Assembly: GCA_030055235.1 (NCBI GenBank)
Contig: JASGUW010000002.1
Location: forward strand, 1-38,746
From: Bacillota bacterium
GTDB taxonomy: Bacteria; Bacillota; Clostridia; Saccharofermentanales; Fastidiosipilaceae
Length of the DNA stretch: 38,746 nucleotides
Direction: 5' to 3'
Every line of letters starts with the position of its first letter. The first letter of the stretch is position 1. Shown in pieces: positions 1 to 10,500 of this stretch. The notes beneath the pieces are model-generated. The model was not told the DNA's origin and made no database searches. It saw only the letters and a program-made list of their open reading frames with translations. A program made the position numbers and the translations under genes.

Positions 1-83
1 TCCGGCTCGTTCCATTGGAATCACTCAAACCCCGTTCCCGCAAAGCACTGATACACAGGGCTTTCGGGCTTGACACAATAGGG

Positions 84-302
84 AAAAATTGCGCTGGTGC
101 CCCGGAATCGGGGCAGGAACGAAAAAATTGTCCAAGGGTGGACAAAAATTGCGCTGGTGCCCCGGAACCGGGGCAGGAACGAAAAAATTGACCAAGGGTG
201 GACAAAAATTGCGCTGGTGCCCCGAAATCGGGGCAGGAACGAAAAAATTGTCCAAGGGTGGACAAAAAATGCGCTGGTGCCCCGGAATCGGGGCAGGAGC
301 AG
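84..302. repeat. Left 60-bp hairpin-repeat array (4 cores)
   Basis: Four 30-bp cores beginning at 91, 151, 211 and 271 alternate with three nearly identical 30-bp linkers, giving an exact 60-bp period. Each core contains the palindrome TGCCCCG/CGGGGCA with a 4-base loop. Each linker contains TTGTCCA/TGGACAA around a short loop; the second linker carries one stem mismatch. On the minus strand the linker hairpin is followed by six T, the form of a Rho-independent terminator pointing out of the window. In core 2 the loop-proximal bases change from GAATC to GAACC, which lengthens the stem rather than breaking it. The linkers are alike, so this is not a CRISPR array. The same unit is present inverted at 38349-38580. 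Function is unknown; a terminator-like or REP-like element is the simplest reading. Confidence 0.9.
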
Positions 303-692
303 AAAACCTTTATCAACTTCCTTTGTTTCCAACTGATGGTCAGCACTGCAACTTTCTCTTTTTTCATTGTCACAAAGCAGCAGTAAGCGAAATGAAAAGA
401 ATGGACAGGTTGCAATCGTTCGGGTGACAGTTACCGTGAAACAGAAACAGGGAAGAGTGAACCGAACGTGTATCTATGACTGGCCCCCAAAGGGACGTTT
501 GTACCGTGAAAACTAGTACAACTGAGGCATTTCTTCCACGGCTGCCTTCATTGACGTCTATGCCCGAAAGTCGGAGGCATATGCCCTTGTTCTGGTACAG
601 AAAATATGCTGTACCAAGATAGAAGAGCGTCCCTGCTCAAAGGACTGATATAAGTCCCGCTTGATAACATAATCGGAAAGTCCCATCAGCTA
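303..692. other. Unassigned DNA between left array and defence gene
   Basis: I see no convincing gene here. There is an 8-bp inverted repeat TGGTACAG/CTGTACCA at 593-616 with an 8-base loop. Short open stretches exist but have no ribosome binding site or recognisable family. The only candidate regulatory signal is the weak promoter listed separately at 645-673. Confidence 0.5.
645..673 (+). promoter_or_regulatory. Possible promoter of the Hhe-like gene
   Basis: CTGATA (645-650) and CATAAT (668-673) are separated by 17 bp, matching four and five of six sigma-A consensus positions. They lie about 95 bp upstream of the preferred start at 768. No other better-spaced pair was seen in this gap. 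This is a by-eye match only. Confidence 0.3.
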
Positions 693-767
693 ATGATACG
701 ATGTCAGCAATTATCGTTTTCAACAAAAAATCATCCTGGGCAGTGTCTGATTACGAGGAGAAGTGAA

Positions 768-3700
768 ATGGCATCGAATTTTGATTTTCTGTCAAACTAC
801 TGGCCGGATATGGCGCAGATTGGCAAGACCGCTGAACTTTATCTCCATGCCGATGCCAACACCTGCATTTATAAGATCGGCCTTCTGGCAGAGCGTGTGA
901 CCCAGGAGATTTGCAACTTCGAAAACATTGATCTGCCGGAAAACAGTTCTCATGCCGACCGGCTTCGTGCACTAAAGCATGCCGACATTCTGCCCAAACG
1001 GATTGATGACATGCTCTATACCCTCCGCAGGGCACGAAATGACGCTGTACATTCGGGTCTGGATTCCCGGGAGCGGGCAGCCGGCCTGCTGCAGCTGGCC
1101 TTCAATCTCTGCTGCTGGCTGATGGAAGTATACGGGGACTGGGATTTCATTGCTCCGGAATATAAAACGCCCGAGGACAGCACGCAGAACATGGATTTTG
1201 TAAAAGTCCTGCAGGCGCAGGAAGACAGGATCACCGCGTTGATGGCTGCCGTGGAGGAGATCCGCACTGCTGCCTCTAATACATCGAAGGATGACCGTTC
1301 GGAAAAGGCGGATCAGGCGGCCAGAGACCTGCCTCTGACAGCCGAAGAGTGCGAGCGCATACGTCAGGATCCGATCCGTATGGACGTCACGGTTCTTCCG
1401 GTCATCAACTATGCCATGCAGCAAAACGGTGTTGCACTTATTCAATCAATTGACATTGAAAACACCACGGATTCCGAAATCGAAGGCTTCGATATACATA
1501 TCAGCTCCACACCGGAATTTGTCCTGCCTTTCAGCCGACGCATCGACCATCTGCCGCCGCAGCAGGGCGTTAGCCTGGCCCGCCCTCCGCTGATTATCAA
1601 TGGGGAATATCTGGCCGGCATGACAGAGAAGGTCAGCGGTGTTTTGCATATCGAACTGCGCAGCGGGGAAAAGGTGCTGCTGTCCGATAATGTTGAAACG
1701 ACCATTCTGGCCTTCGATCAATGGCAGGGCTTCGGCATGTACACGGAACTTCTGCCCGCATTTGTCACGCCCAACCACCCGGAACTGGCCCGGATTATTG
1801 CCCGTGCGACGGAATTCCTGGGTCGCTGGACCGGCGATACGTCGATGGATGCCTATTACTCGAAGGACCCCAACCGGGTGCTCAGACAGGCCGCAGCCAT
1901 TTTCACCGCCATAAAGGAAGAGGCGATCGCCTATGCGGTTGCACCCGCCAGCTTTGAACAGGCGGGGCAGCGGGTGCGCCTGTGCGATATGGTGCTGCAG
2001 CAGAAACTGGGAAACTGCCTGGACCTGACCCTGCTCTATGTTTCCTGTCTGGAAGCGGTGGGGCTGTACCCGCTCCTGATCGGTACAGTCGATCATATTT
2101 ACACCGGCGTCTGGCTGGAAGAGAAAATGTTCCCGGAGACCGTACAGGATGATTATTCTCTCATCACCAAGCGTCTGGCATCCGGAATCAATGAAATTGC
2201 GGTTGTGGAGACCACCTGTGTCACCACGGCAGCGGATCGTTCCTTTGATGAAGCCCGTGAGACGGCAGAGAAGATCCTTAATTCCCGGCAGACCGAGTAC
2301 ATTATTGATGTCCGCAGAGCCCGACTGAGCCGTGTTTCGCCCCTGCCGCAGCGGCTTCATTCTCCGACCGGCTGGGAGATCAGGCATGATACTTCCTTCA
2401 GCGAGGAGAGCCTGTCCGCTCCCAGCAGACTTGGAGATACCATCCGTGTAGATTCCGGCACAGCTGAAGAGAACTTGCCCAAAATCATGCAGTGGGAGCG
2501 AAAACTGCTGGATCTTAGTCTGCGCAACACACTGATCAATCTGAGCATGAGCAGAACCCAGCTCTCTTTGCTGACCAATTCTCTGGATGAACTGGAAGAT
2601 GCCCTGGCAGACGGCGGTGATTTTTCAATTTTGCACAGGCCTCAGGATCTGCCGCTGAAGGATTTCAGCTTTGAGGCACTCGCCGAACTTGGTTCCGCCG
2701 GCATTGTTAAGGCGGAGTTCAGTAACAACAGATTGCGCTCCGCTTTGTCAGAAAACGACCTGGGGCAGACCATCAAAAATTTGTATCGTGCCGCCAGGGT
2801 GGCGATGGAAGAAAACGGAGCGAACAGTCTGTATCTGGTGCTGGGCATGCTGCGCTGGTATGAGAGTGAGCGCAGTACCAGGCCGCGCTATGCTCCCATC
2901 ATTCTGCTTCCGATTGAGATGCTAAGAAAATCTGCGGCGCAGGGCTATGTCATCCGCCTGCGGGACGATGAACCGCAGATGAATATCACCCTGTTGGAGA
3001 AATTGAAGCAGGATTTTGGCATTACGGTACAGGGTGTGGATCCCCTGCCAGTCGATGACCATGGCATAGACATCCGCAGAGTGCTGACCATCATGCGCCA
3101 GGCGGTGATGGAGCAACCCCGCTGGGATGTACTGGAGACGGCCAGTATCGGCATTTTCTCCTTCTCTCAGTTTGTCATGTGGAACGATCTGCGCATGCGC
3201 AGTGAGGATCTCAAGCGCAACAAGGTCGTGCGCAGCCTGATTGAAGGCAGGCTCTGTTGGGATGCCAGGCCGCTGGAGATCGGTGAGCGGGTATCCGAAG
3301 ACGGCATACTGATGCCCATGCCGGCCGATGCTTCCCAGCTGCATGCCATCCGGGCTGCCTGCAGCGGGAAAAGCTTTGTGCTGCACGGGCCTCCGGGTAC
3401 CGGTAAATCCCAGACCATTACCTCACTGATCGCCAATGCCCTGGCCGGCGGCAGGAGCGTGCTGTTTGTGGCAGAAAAAATGGCCGCACTGAACGTGGTG
3501 CAAAAGCGTCTGGAAAGCATCGGAATCGGCCCCTTCTGTCTGGAACTGCACTCCAATAAATCCCGAAAGAAGGATGTTCTGGAGCAGCTGCGTCAAGCCA
3601 GTGAAGTGACCAGGGCAACTACGGCTGAAGCCTTTGCCGCCAGGGCCGAACAGCTGTCAGACATGCGGGCCGGGCTGGATCTTTATGTCGAGCAGCTGCA

Positions 3701-6700
3701 CCGGACGCGCCGCTGCGGCCAGACCCTGTATGCGCTGATCAATGCCTATGAGCAGTATAAGGATGCGCCGGAGATTGCCGCCTTTGACCGCGCCTATATC
3801 CGCAGCCTGGACAAGCTGGCTCTGGAGCAGCAGCGGATGTCCGTCGAGCTCATGATCGCAGCTGCACGGGAGACGGGTCATCCCCATAAGCACCCGCTCG
3901 GAAGGCTTGGCTGCAGCCAGTACACGCAGAGTCTGCGCAGCAGTCTGCCGTCTATCGTCAGGGATTCCTATTTGAAATCACTTGAGAGCATCCGTGGCCA
4001 TGTAATGCAGCTGGCGAATCTCTGGGGCGAAAAACAGCCCCGGAGCTATGAAGATATCCGTAAACTTTTCGAAACGACCATTCACATGGCCTGGTGGTTT
4101 CTCATGCCGCCGGCATGGTCGAAGGCGGCATTCCCGCAACAGTATTTTGAGGAAATTACCCGACTGACCCAGCATGCCGGCAACGCAGAAGCGCTTGAGG
4201 CACAGCTGCTGCAAAGCTTCGAACCCGGGTTTTTGACGCTGGATGGGGCCGCACTGTTTGGGGAATACCAGCAGGTATCGGCACAGTGGCCGCTTGCCAG
4301 GACGCTTGGCATCAGCAAGCTGGCCAGGCTCATGAGTGCGTACGCCAGAGTGCCCGTGAATAAAGATCACATACAAAGCCATCTCACAGCGCTGCGCGAT
4401 TATCAGCAGGAGAGGCGGGCGGCGGCCGAACTCTTGGCAAAATATGGGCAGGATCTGGGTGGATTCTATCTTGGCCAAGGCACGAACTGGGGTCAGATCG
4501 CGGAACTGGCAGAGACGGCACAGAGAAGTGCCCAGGCGCTGTACCAGCTCTATGGCAGTTATGACGTCATGCGCAAGCATGACGGCAGCCCGGAGTCGTA
4601 TCAGGCCATCTATGGCCTCTACAACGAATTCGGCACGTTCACGGAAGCAAAAGCTGCCTTCGAAGAGCTGCTGGGTATCACGCAGCAGACGGAAGAGAAC
4701 TGGATTGATGCCCAGATTGCGCTGTGCCGGACCATCCTTGAACATACCGGCGAACTGAGGGAATGGGTCTCCTATGTCGCCGCCAGGAATCAGCTAAGGA
4801 GCATGGGTCTGGCTAGTCTGGTCGACAGCTATGAAAACGGTGCCGCGCACGATACCGTTCTCCCATCGTATATGAAAGCCATGCTGCAGGGGCTGATCTT
4901 CGATGCCATTGACGCGAGCGATACGCTGAACCAGTTTTCCGGTGCGGTCTTTAACAAGCAGATTGAACAGTACCGACAAATGGATCAGAAATGGACAGAG
5001 CTTTCACAGCAGGAGGCCTATTGCCGGCTGGCAAGCGCGGTTCCGAATTTCACCATCGAGGCGGCTACCAGCTCGGAGCTTGGCATCCTGCAGCGCTGGA
5101 TCCGAAGCGGCGGCAGAGGAGTCAGCATCCGCAAGCTCTTCGATCAGATTCCCAACCTGCTGCCGCGGCTGTGCCCGTGCATGCTGATGAGCCCCATCTC
5201 CGCCGCTCAGTATCTGGATCCCGGACGGGAGCCCTTTGATATCGTTGTCTTTGACGAAGCCTCCCAGCTGCCGACCAGCAAGGCCGTCGGCGTTCTGGCA
5301 AGGGGGCGCGATGCCGTTATCGTGGGAGATCCCAAACAGATGCCGCCGACCTCCTTCTTTGCCGTCAATACCGTGGACGAGGACAATCTGGAGGCGGAGG
5401 ATCTGGAGAGCATACTGGACGACTGTCTGGCCCTGAGCATGCCCGAATCCCACCTGCTCTGGCACTACCGCAGTCGCCACGAAAGCCTGATCGCCTTCAG
5501 CAACAGCCAGTTCTACGATAACAAGCTGTTCACCTTCCCCTCTGTCAACGACAGGGAATCCCGGGTGCAGCTGGTGCAGGTGGACGGCATCTTTGACCGC
5601 GGCGGAACGCGCACCAACACGGTGGAAGCCGAAGCGGTGGTGGAAGAGATCAAGAGACGCTGCCAGGATCCTGAGCTCTCAAAATACAGTCTGGGTGTTG
5701 TTACCTTCAATGTTCACCAGCAGAACCTGATTGAAGACCTGCTTGGTGAAGCCATGGCCGGGGATCCGGAACTGGAGGGGTGGGTCTTCAAGGAGGATGA
5801 GCCTCTCTTTGTCAAAAATCTGGAAAACGTTCAGGGTGACGAGCGGGACGTGATTTTGTTCTCTGTCGGCTTCGGCCCCGACGATAACGGCAAAATACAC
5901 CTGAATTTCGGCCCTTTGAACCGCGCCGGCGGCGAGCGCCGCCTGAATGTTGCCGTTTCCCGTGCGCGCCAGGAAATGATGGTGTTTTCCTCCCTGCGTC
6001 CCGATCAGCTGGATCTGAGACGGACGCAGGCGGATGGCGTGGCCGCGCTGCGCCGTTTTCTGGAATACGCGGAAGGAAGAACACTGGCACTGGCAGACGC
6101 GGCCGTTCCGGCCCGGAGGGAAGATCAGAACGGTATTGCTGCGGCCATCGGCAGAGCTTTGCAAAAAAAGGGCTATACGACCGACCAGGCCGTTGGGCGT
6201 TCGGAATATCGCATTGATATTGCCGTGGTCGATCCCGATAAGCCCGATGAGTATATTCTGGGCATCCTGCTGGACGGCTCCAGTTATGGGGAGGCCAAGT
6301 CCACCCGCGACCGCGAAATCGCACAGGTCAACGTCCTGAGCGGCCTGGGCTGGGAGATTATGCGTGTCTGGAGCATGGACTGGTGGGATAACAGGGACAG
6401 GGAACTGGCGCGCATTCTCCAGAGGATTCAGGATATTCAAAGTGAGGTCAAGCCGCCGGAAGAGGATGTCCCTGCGGTTCCCGAAGAAGCACCTAAGCTG
6501 CAGGGCAATTTGGCCACCATGTTTGCTGCTGAATCCGCTCCCGCTCCCCAGAAGACTGTGCCGGACTATGTGGCTGCGAAGCTTCCTGTGAGCTCCGTGT
6601 CAGCTGATGACCTGGTTGAGCCATGGTACGAGCAGCGCCTCAGGAGAAAAATTGAAGTGGTCATAGCCGCTGAAGCGCCGGTCAGCCGCTCCCTGCTTGG

Positions 6701-7187
6701 CAGGCGGGTGGTGCAAAGCTGCGGCATCAGCCGCGCGGGCAATCGGATTCAGAGCCGGCTGGACAGCATCCTGGAGAAGATGAACGTCCGAAGTACAACG
6801 CAGAATGATGAGCTCTTCTATTGGAGAGAAGATCAGTTGCCGGACGACTATGCGGGTTTGCGTGCCAGCGCTGAGGGAGATAATCAGAGAGATGTCCGGG
6901 ATGTTGCCGTGCAGGAAGTGGCCAATGCCATCTATCTGGTACTGCACGAGCAGTTCAGCATGGGGGAGGAGGATCTCTACCGCGAAGGAGCCAGAAAACT
7001 GGGCTACACCCGTCTGGGAAGAAACGTCCAGTCCGCTCTGGAGCTGGGCCTTCAGCATGCCAGGGAGCAGGGAGGGATCGCCACCGGCAAGAATGCTGCC
7101 TACGTGCTTTCTGATCTGGGCAGCACTCGTGCGGAAGCTGTCGAGGCTTCTGTTTTAGTACATACAGATCAGGCACGTTCCGAGTGA
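768..7187 (+). CDS. Hhe-like antiphage defence protein (HEPN, SF1 helicase, Vsr-like nuclease)
   Basis: A 2139-residue protein, probably a cytoplasmic nucleic-acid-targeting defence enzyme. The start at 768 is chosen because GAGGAG (755-760) precedes it by 7 bp; an in-frame ATG at 693 has no such site. Domains in order: a HEPN-like N-terminus with RNDAVH (R90, H95), the RX4H ribonuclease motif; a beta-rich segment around 220-340; a transglutaminase-like segment with C417 and H443; a DUF4011 core opening WERKLLDLSLRN near 576; an SF1 helicase with GPPGTGKS near 874, VVFDEAS near 1493 and NVAVSRAR near 1727; an MTES_1575/Vsr-type nuclease around 1790-1875 (YRIDIAVVDP, then LLDGSS); and DUF3320 near 1948-2110. 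This order matches the Hhe (HEPN-helicase-endonuclease) class. Members I recall usually have YH after the nuclease DG motif; here it reads YG, so that domain may be altered. The gene stands alone. Confidence 0.88.
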   Translation: MASNFDFLSNYWPDMAQIGKTAELYLHADANTCIYKIGLLAERVTQEICNFENIDLPENSSHADRLRALKHADILPKRIDDMLYTLRRARNDAVHSGLDSRERAAGLLQLAFNLCCWLMEVYGDWDFIAPEYKTPEDSTQNMDFVKVLQAQEDRITALMAAVEEIRTAASNTSKDDRSEKADQAARDLPLTAEECERIRQDPIRMDVTVLPVINYAMQQNGVALIQSIDIENTTDSEIEGFDIHISSTPEFVLPFSRRIDHLPPQQGVSLARPPLIINGEYLAGMTEKVSGVLHIELRSGEKVLLSDNVETTILAFDQWQGFGMYTELLPAFVTPNHPELARIIARATEFLGRWTGDTSMDAYYSKDPNRVLRQAAAIFTAIKEEAIAYAVAPASFEQAGQRVRLCDMVLQQKLGNCLDLTLLYVSCLEAVGLYPLLIGTVDHIYTGVWLEEKMFPETVQDDYSLITKRLASGINEIAVVETTCVTTAADRSFDEARETAEKILNSRQTEYIIDVRRARLSRVSPLPQRLHSPTGWEIRHDTSFSEESLSAPSRLGDTIRVDSGTAEENLPKIMQWERKLLDLSLRNTLINLSMSRTQLSLLTNSLDELEDALADGGDFSILHRPQDLPLKDFSFEALAELGSAGIVKAEFSNNRLRSALSENDLGQTIKNLYRAARVAMEENGANSLYLVLGMLRWYESERSTRPRYAPIILLPIEMLRKSAAQGYVIRLRDDEPQMNITLLEKLKQDFGITVQGVDPLPVDDHGIDIRRVLTIMRQAVMEQPRWDVLETASIGIFSFSQFVMWNDLRMRSEDLKRNKVVRSLIEGRLCWDARPLEIGERVSEDGILMPMPADASQLHAIRAACSGKSFVLHGPPGTGKSQTITSLIANALAGGRSVLFVAEKMAALNVVQKRLESIGIGPFCLELHSNKSRKKDVLEQLRQASEVTRATTAEAFAARAEQLSDMRAGLDLYVEQLHRTRRCGQTLYALINAYEQYKDAPEIAAFDRAYIRSLDKLALEQQRMSVELMIAAARETGHPHKHPLGRLGCSQYTQSLRSSLPSIVRDSYLKSLESIRGHVMQLANLWGEKQPRSYEDIRKLFETTIHMAWWFLMPPAWSKAAFPQQYFEEITRLTQHAGNAEALEAQLLQSFEPGFLTLDGAALFGEYQQVSAQWPLARTLGISKLARLMSAYARVPVNKDHIQSHLTALRDYQQERRAAAELLAKYGQDLGGFYLGQGTNWGQIAELAETAQRSAQALYQLYGSYDVMRKHDGSPESYQAIYGLYNEFGTFTEAKAAFEELLGITQQTEENWIDAQIALCRTILEHTGELREWVSYVAARNQLRSMGLASLVDSYENGAAHDTVLPSYMKAMLQGLIFDAIDASDTLNQFSGAVFNKQIEQYRQMDQKWTELSQQEAYCRLASAVPNFTIEAATSSELGILQRWIRSGGRGVSIRKLFDQIPNLLPRLCPCMLMSPISAAQYLDPGREPFDIVVFDEASQLPTSKAVGVLARGRDAVIVGDPKQMPPTSFFAVNTVDEDNLEAEDLESILDDCLALSMPESHLLWHYRSRHESLIAFSNSQFYDNKLFTFPSVNDRESRVQLVQVDGIFDRGGTRTNTVEAEAVVEEIKRRCQDPELSKYSLGVVTFNVHQQNLIEDLLGEAMAGDPELEGWVFKEDEPLFVKNLENVQGDERDVILFSVGFGPDDNGKIHLNFGPLNRAGGERRLNVAVSRARQEMMVFSSLRPDQLDLRRTQADGVAALRRFLEYAEGRTLALADAAVPARREDQNGIAAAIGRALQKKGYTTDQAVGRSEYRIDIAVVDPDKPDEYILGILLDGSSYGEAKSTRDREIAQVNVLSGLGWEIMRVWSMDWWDNRDRELARILQRIQDIQSEVKPPEEDVPAVPEEAPKLQGNLATMFAAESAPAPQKTVPDYVAAKLPVSSVSADDLVEPWYEQRLRRKIEVVIAAEAPVSRSLLGRRVVQSCGISRAGNRIQSRLDSILEKMNVRSTTQNDELFYWREDQLPDDYAGLRASAEGDNQRDVRDVAVQEVANAIYLVLHEQFSMGEEDLYREGARKLGYTRLGRNVQSALELGLQHAREQGGIATGKNAAYVLSDLGSTRAEAVEASVLVHTDQARSE

Positions 7188-7506
7188 ATGGCTGGGGGTG
7201 AAAGCGCCTTCCAGGTTCATCACTATGTGTTTCCTGCATAAGGACCCCGAGTTCGTTACATCGCGCCGCGCTTGACAAAACGATGGCCATCACCAGGTGC
7301 TTCCGCAGACTGTTTGTGAGGCCTATCTCAGTTTGGCACTCATCCGTTCTAGGAAATCTCCCTGTCATTTTCCGTAATTGTCGCCATAAAAAAACAGTGA
7401 CATAAGAGTTTTTTCATGTAAAAATCACATTTACAGGGAAAGGGCTTTTTGCCCGCCATGTCAGCAGAACAAGTGTTTTACGAATTCTCGAGAGGAGAGA
7501 TGATCG
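7188..7506. promoter_or_regulatory. Intergenic region with candidate promoter of surface-protein gene
   Basis: No gene is seen. GTGACA (7397-7402), 17 bp, then AAAAAT (7420-7425) is a plausible sigma-A pair. The dyad TGTAAA/TTTACA at 7418-7436 overlaps the predicted start of transcription and could bind a regulator. GAGAGGAGAG (7491-7500) is the ribosome binding site for the gene at 7507. No clear terminator for the defence gene was found. Confidence 0.35.
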
Positions 7507-10500
7507 ATGAAAAGCAGACAAGCTGCAGCGCTGATTCTGGCGTTGCTGATGCTGTGTGCCATGCTGCCCCGGCAACGAACTTTGGCGGAGGCAGGTGCCA
7601 CGCTGCATATTGCAGGTAAGGACTATACGACTGAAGAGCTGGGAAGTGATATTGTCGGGACGGGCTGGCGCTGGAGTGCAGAGAAAAATGAAATCACGCT
7701 CTCCGGCTACAAGAGTGGCTATATCAAATATTATGGCACCCCCCCAAAACAGGACGTATCCATTCTGGTGGCGGCCGGAACGAATAACAGCATAACGGTT
7801 CCGGCGGATCTTACGGAGCATGGTATCCATGTCGGCCGGGATCTTAGTCTCTCCGGGGCTGGCAACCTGTCGATAGCCATAAACCGTGTGTATCATTCTT
7901 CGAATGATGAAGACTATGATGGCATTTATTCAAATGACGGTAGTATTAGCATCGATATGGCCGGCAAGCTGGACATCTCTGTCAAGGATTTTTGTGGAAT
8001 TCGAGCCCGCAATCATGTGACGCTCTCCGGCACCGGCGATGTAAAGATCAGCGCCGAGTGCGGTATCTGGTCATTACGCGGCCATGTGAACAGCACGATG
8101 GCCGGCAAATTGACCATCGACGCTCGCTCGATTGGAATTATAACTGAGAATCTTTCTTATGCTGCAGGTGATATCAAGCTTTCCGGCAATGGTGCCGTCA
8201 TCATCAATTCTGGTGCTCACGGCATTTCTGCTGAACTGGGCAACGTAAGCCTTTCCGGTAATGGTGCTGTAAGCATCACACTTGCTGCCAACAATGGTGC
8301 TACTTACGGCATCTATGCTCATTCCAATGTAGATCTTTCCAATAATGGCGCTGTGACGATCAATGCCGATAAATTCGGCGTTCACTCTGAAACGATGGGT
8401 GTAAGCCTTTCAGGCGATGGTGATGTAAGCATCACAACTGGTGACGGAAACAGCGAACGGGGTTACGGCATCTATGCTGATAATGATGTAAATCTTTCTG
8501 GTAGCGGTGACGTAATCATCGATGTCGAGGGTAAAGGTATTATCTCATATTTTTATGGTGTAAGTCTTTCAGGTGACGGCGATGTAAGCATTACAGCCAC
8601 GAATGATGGCATCTATGCCAATGATGGCGTAACGATTTCCGGCAGTGGCGCTGTCAGTATTACCGTTCACGACAGCCATACGTATACCTCTGGGGGTATC
8701 TATACTAACAATGAGGATGTCATCGTCTCTGGCAGCGGCAAGCTGACTGTCAGCTCTGATAAAGATGCTGTGTACCTGTGGGACAAGGGTAAGGAACTGA
8801 AACTGAACGGTACCGGCACTCCCCTGACCTTTACTTCTGGAGAAGGCTATCGAGCCATTTATAATGGTAGAGATGATTCATCTCCGGTAGGGGGTACCGA
8901 GTATCATAACTACAGGGAAACGGGTGCCCCGAATGGAACGTATGTCAGGTATGATCACAAGTCTTCTGTGGTTGAGACGGTGGAGCTGACCGCTCCGTCG
9001 GCAAGCAAGACCTACGATGGAACGGCTTTGACAAAAACGACCGGGGTAAGCGCCACGGGACTTCCTGAGGGCTATACGGTAGAAGCAACGGCGTCGGGCA
9101 GCCAGACAGATGTGGGCAGCAGTGACAATGTGGTGAATGAAGGCTACGTCATCCGGGATGCAGGCGGCAATGACAAGACAGCGGACTTTCCGAATGTCAC
9201 GAAGGTCAACGGCACACTGACGGTAACACCGGCAACGCTGACCATCAGAGCAGACAATAAGACGAGAGAATACAACACCGCGAATCCTATGCTGACATAT
9301 AGTGTCGAAGGCCTGCAGGGTGAAGATTGCATTATCACCATCGGCCTGGATCCGGCCATCTCCACCACAGCGATTCTGATGTCGCCGGTGGGCGGCTATC
9401 CGATCACGTTTGGCGGCCCAGCTGTACTGGGCAACTACAACGTGAGCTATGTGGACGGCACTTTGACTGTCAAAAGTAACAGCGTTGACCTGACTCTGGC
9501 AGCAACGGGCTATAACGGAACGTACGATGGCGCTGATCACAACGGCGTGACGGGTGCGACGGCTTCGCTGCCAGACGCAGTCATCACTTACAGCTTGAAC
9601 GAAAACGGCCCCTACTCAGGCGACATTCCGCAGGTGCATGATGTGACCCCAGGTACCGTGATCTGGGTCAAAGCATCGCTGGCCAACTATGAGGATGCCA
9701 GGACTTCCGTGACGGCGGTGGTGACAGCGGCAACGCTGACCATCACAGCAGACAATAAAACGAGAGAATACAACACCGCGAATCCTGAGCTGACCTATAG
9801 TGTCAGCGGACTGCAGGGCACGGATTCCATTGCTTCCATTGGCCTCGATCCGGCCATCTCCACCACGGCGGTTCAGACGTCGCCGGTGGGTGGCCATCCG
9901 ATCACGTTTGGCGGTCCAACTGTACTGGGCAACTACAATGTGAACTATGTGGACGGCATCCTGACTGTCACACCGCAGGTCGCTCCGACTACGACCGAGT
10001 CGACAGAGACCAGTTCGACTTCGGCCGATCCGACTACGACTGAGTCGACAGAGACTAGTTCGACTTCGGCCGATCCGACCACGACTGAGTCGACAGAGAC
10101 CAGTTCGACTTCGGCCGATCCGACTACGACCGAGTCGACGGAGACAACTCCAACCACGACCGATCCGACCACGACTGAGTCGACGGAGACCAGTTCGACT
10201 TCGGCCGATCCGACTACGACCGAGTCGACGGAGACCAGTTCGACTTCGGCCGATCCGCCTACGACTGAGTCGACGGAGACCACTCCAACTACGAGCGATC
10301 CGACCACGACTGAGTCGACGGAGACCACTCCGACCACGACCGATCCAACTACGACCGAGTCGACAGAGACCAGTTCGACTTCGGCCGATCCGACTACGAC
10401 TGAGTCGACGGAGACTACTCCAACCACGACCGATCCGACCTCGACTGAGTCGACGGAGACTACTCCAACCACGACCGCTCCGACTACAACTGAGTCGGCC

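Noticed and set aside
84..302. CRISPR-like alternation of 30-bp repeats and 30-bp spacers
   Set aside because: The spacers are nearly identical to each other and themselves palindromic; there are no cas genes. It is a tandem 60-bp repeat.
21..427. Several open frames of 60-112 codons across the left array
   Set aside because: A 60-bp period without stops keeps all frames open; there are no ribosome binding sites or family signals. The same applies to the frames across 38133-38721.
693..767. Upstream ATG of the Hhe-like gene
   Set aside because: It has no ribosome binding site, and the extra 25 residues are unlike a structured N-terminus; the ATG at 768 has GAGGAG at good spacing.
7272..7277. 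TTGACA upstream of the first surface gene
   Set aside because: No acceptable -10 box follows at 16-18 bp, and it is over 200 bp from the gene; the pair at 7397-7425 fits better.
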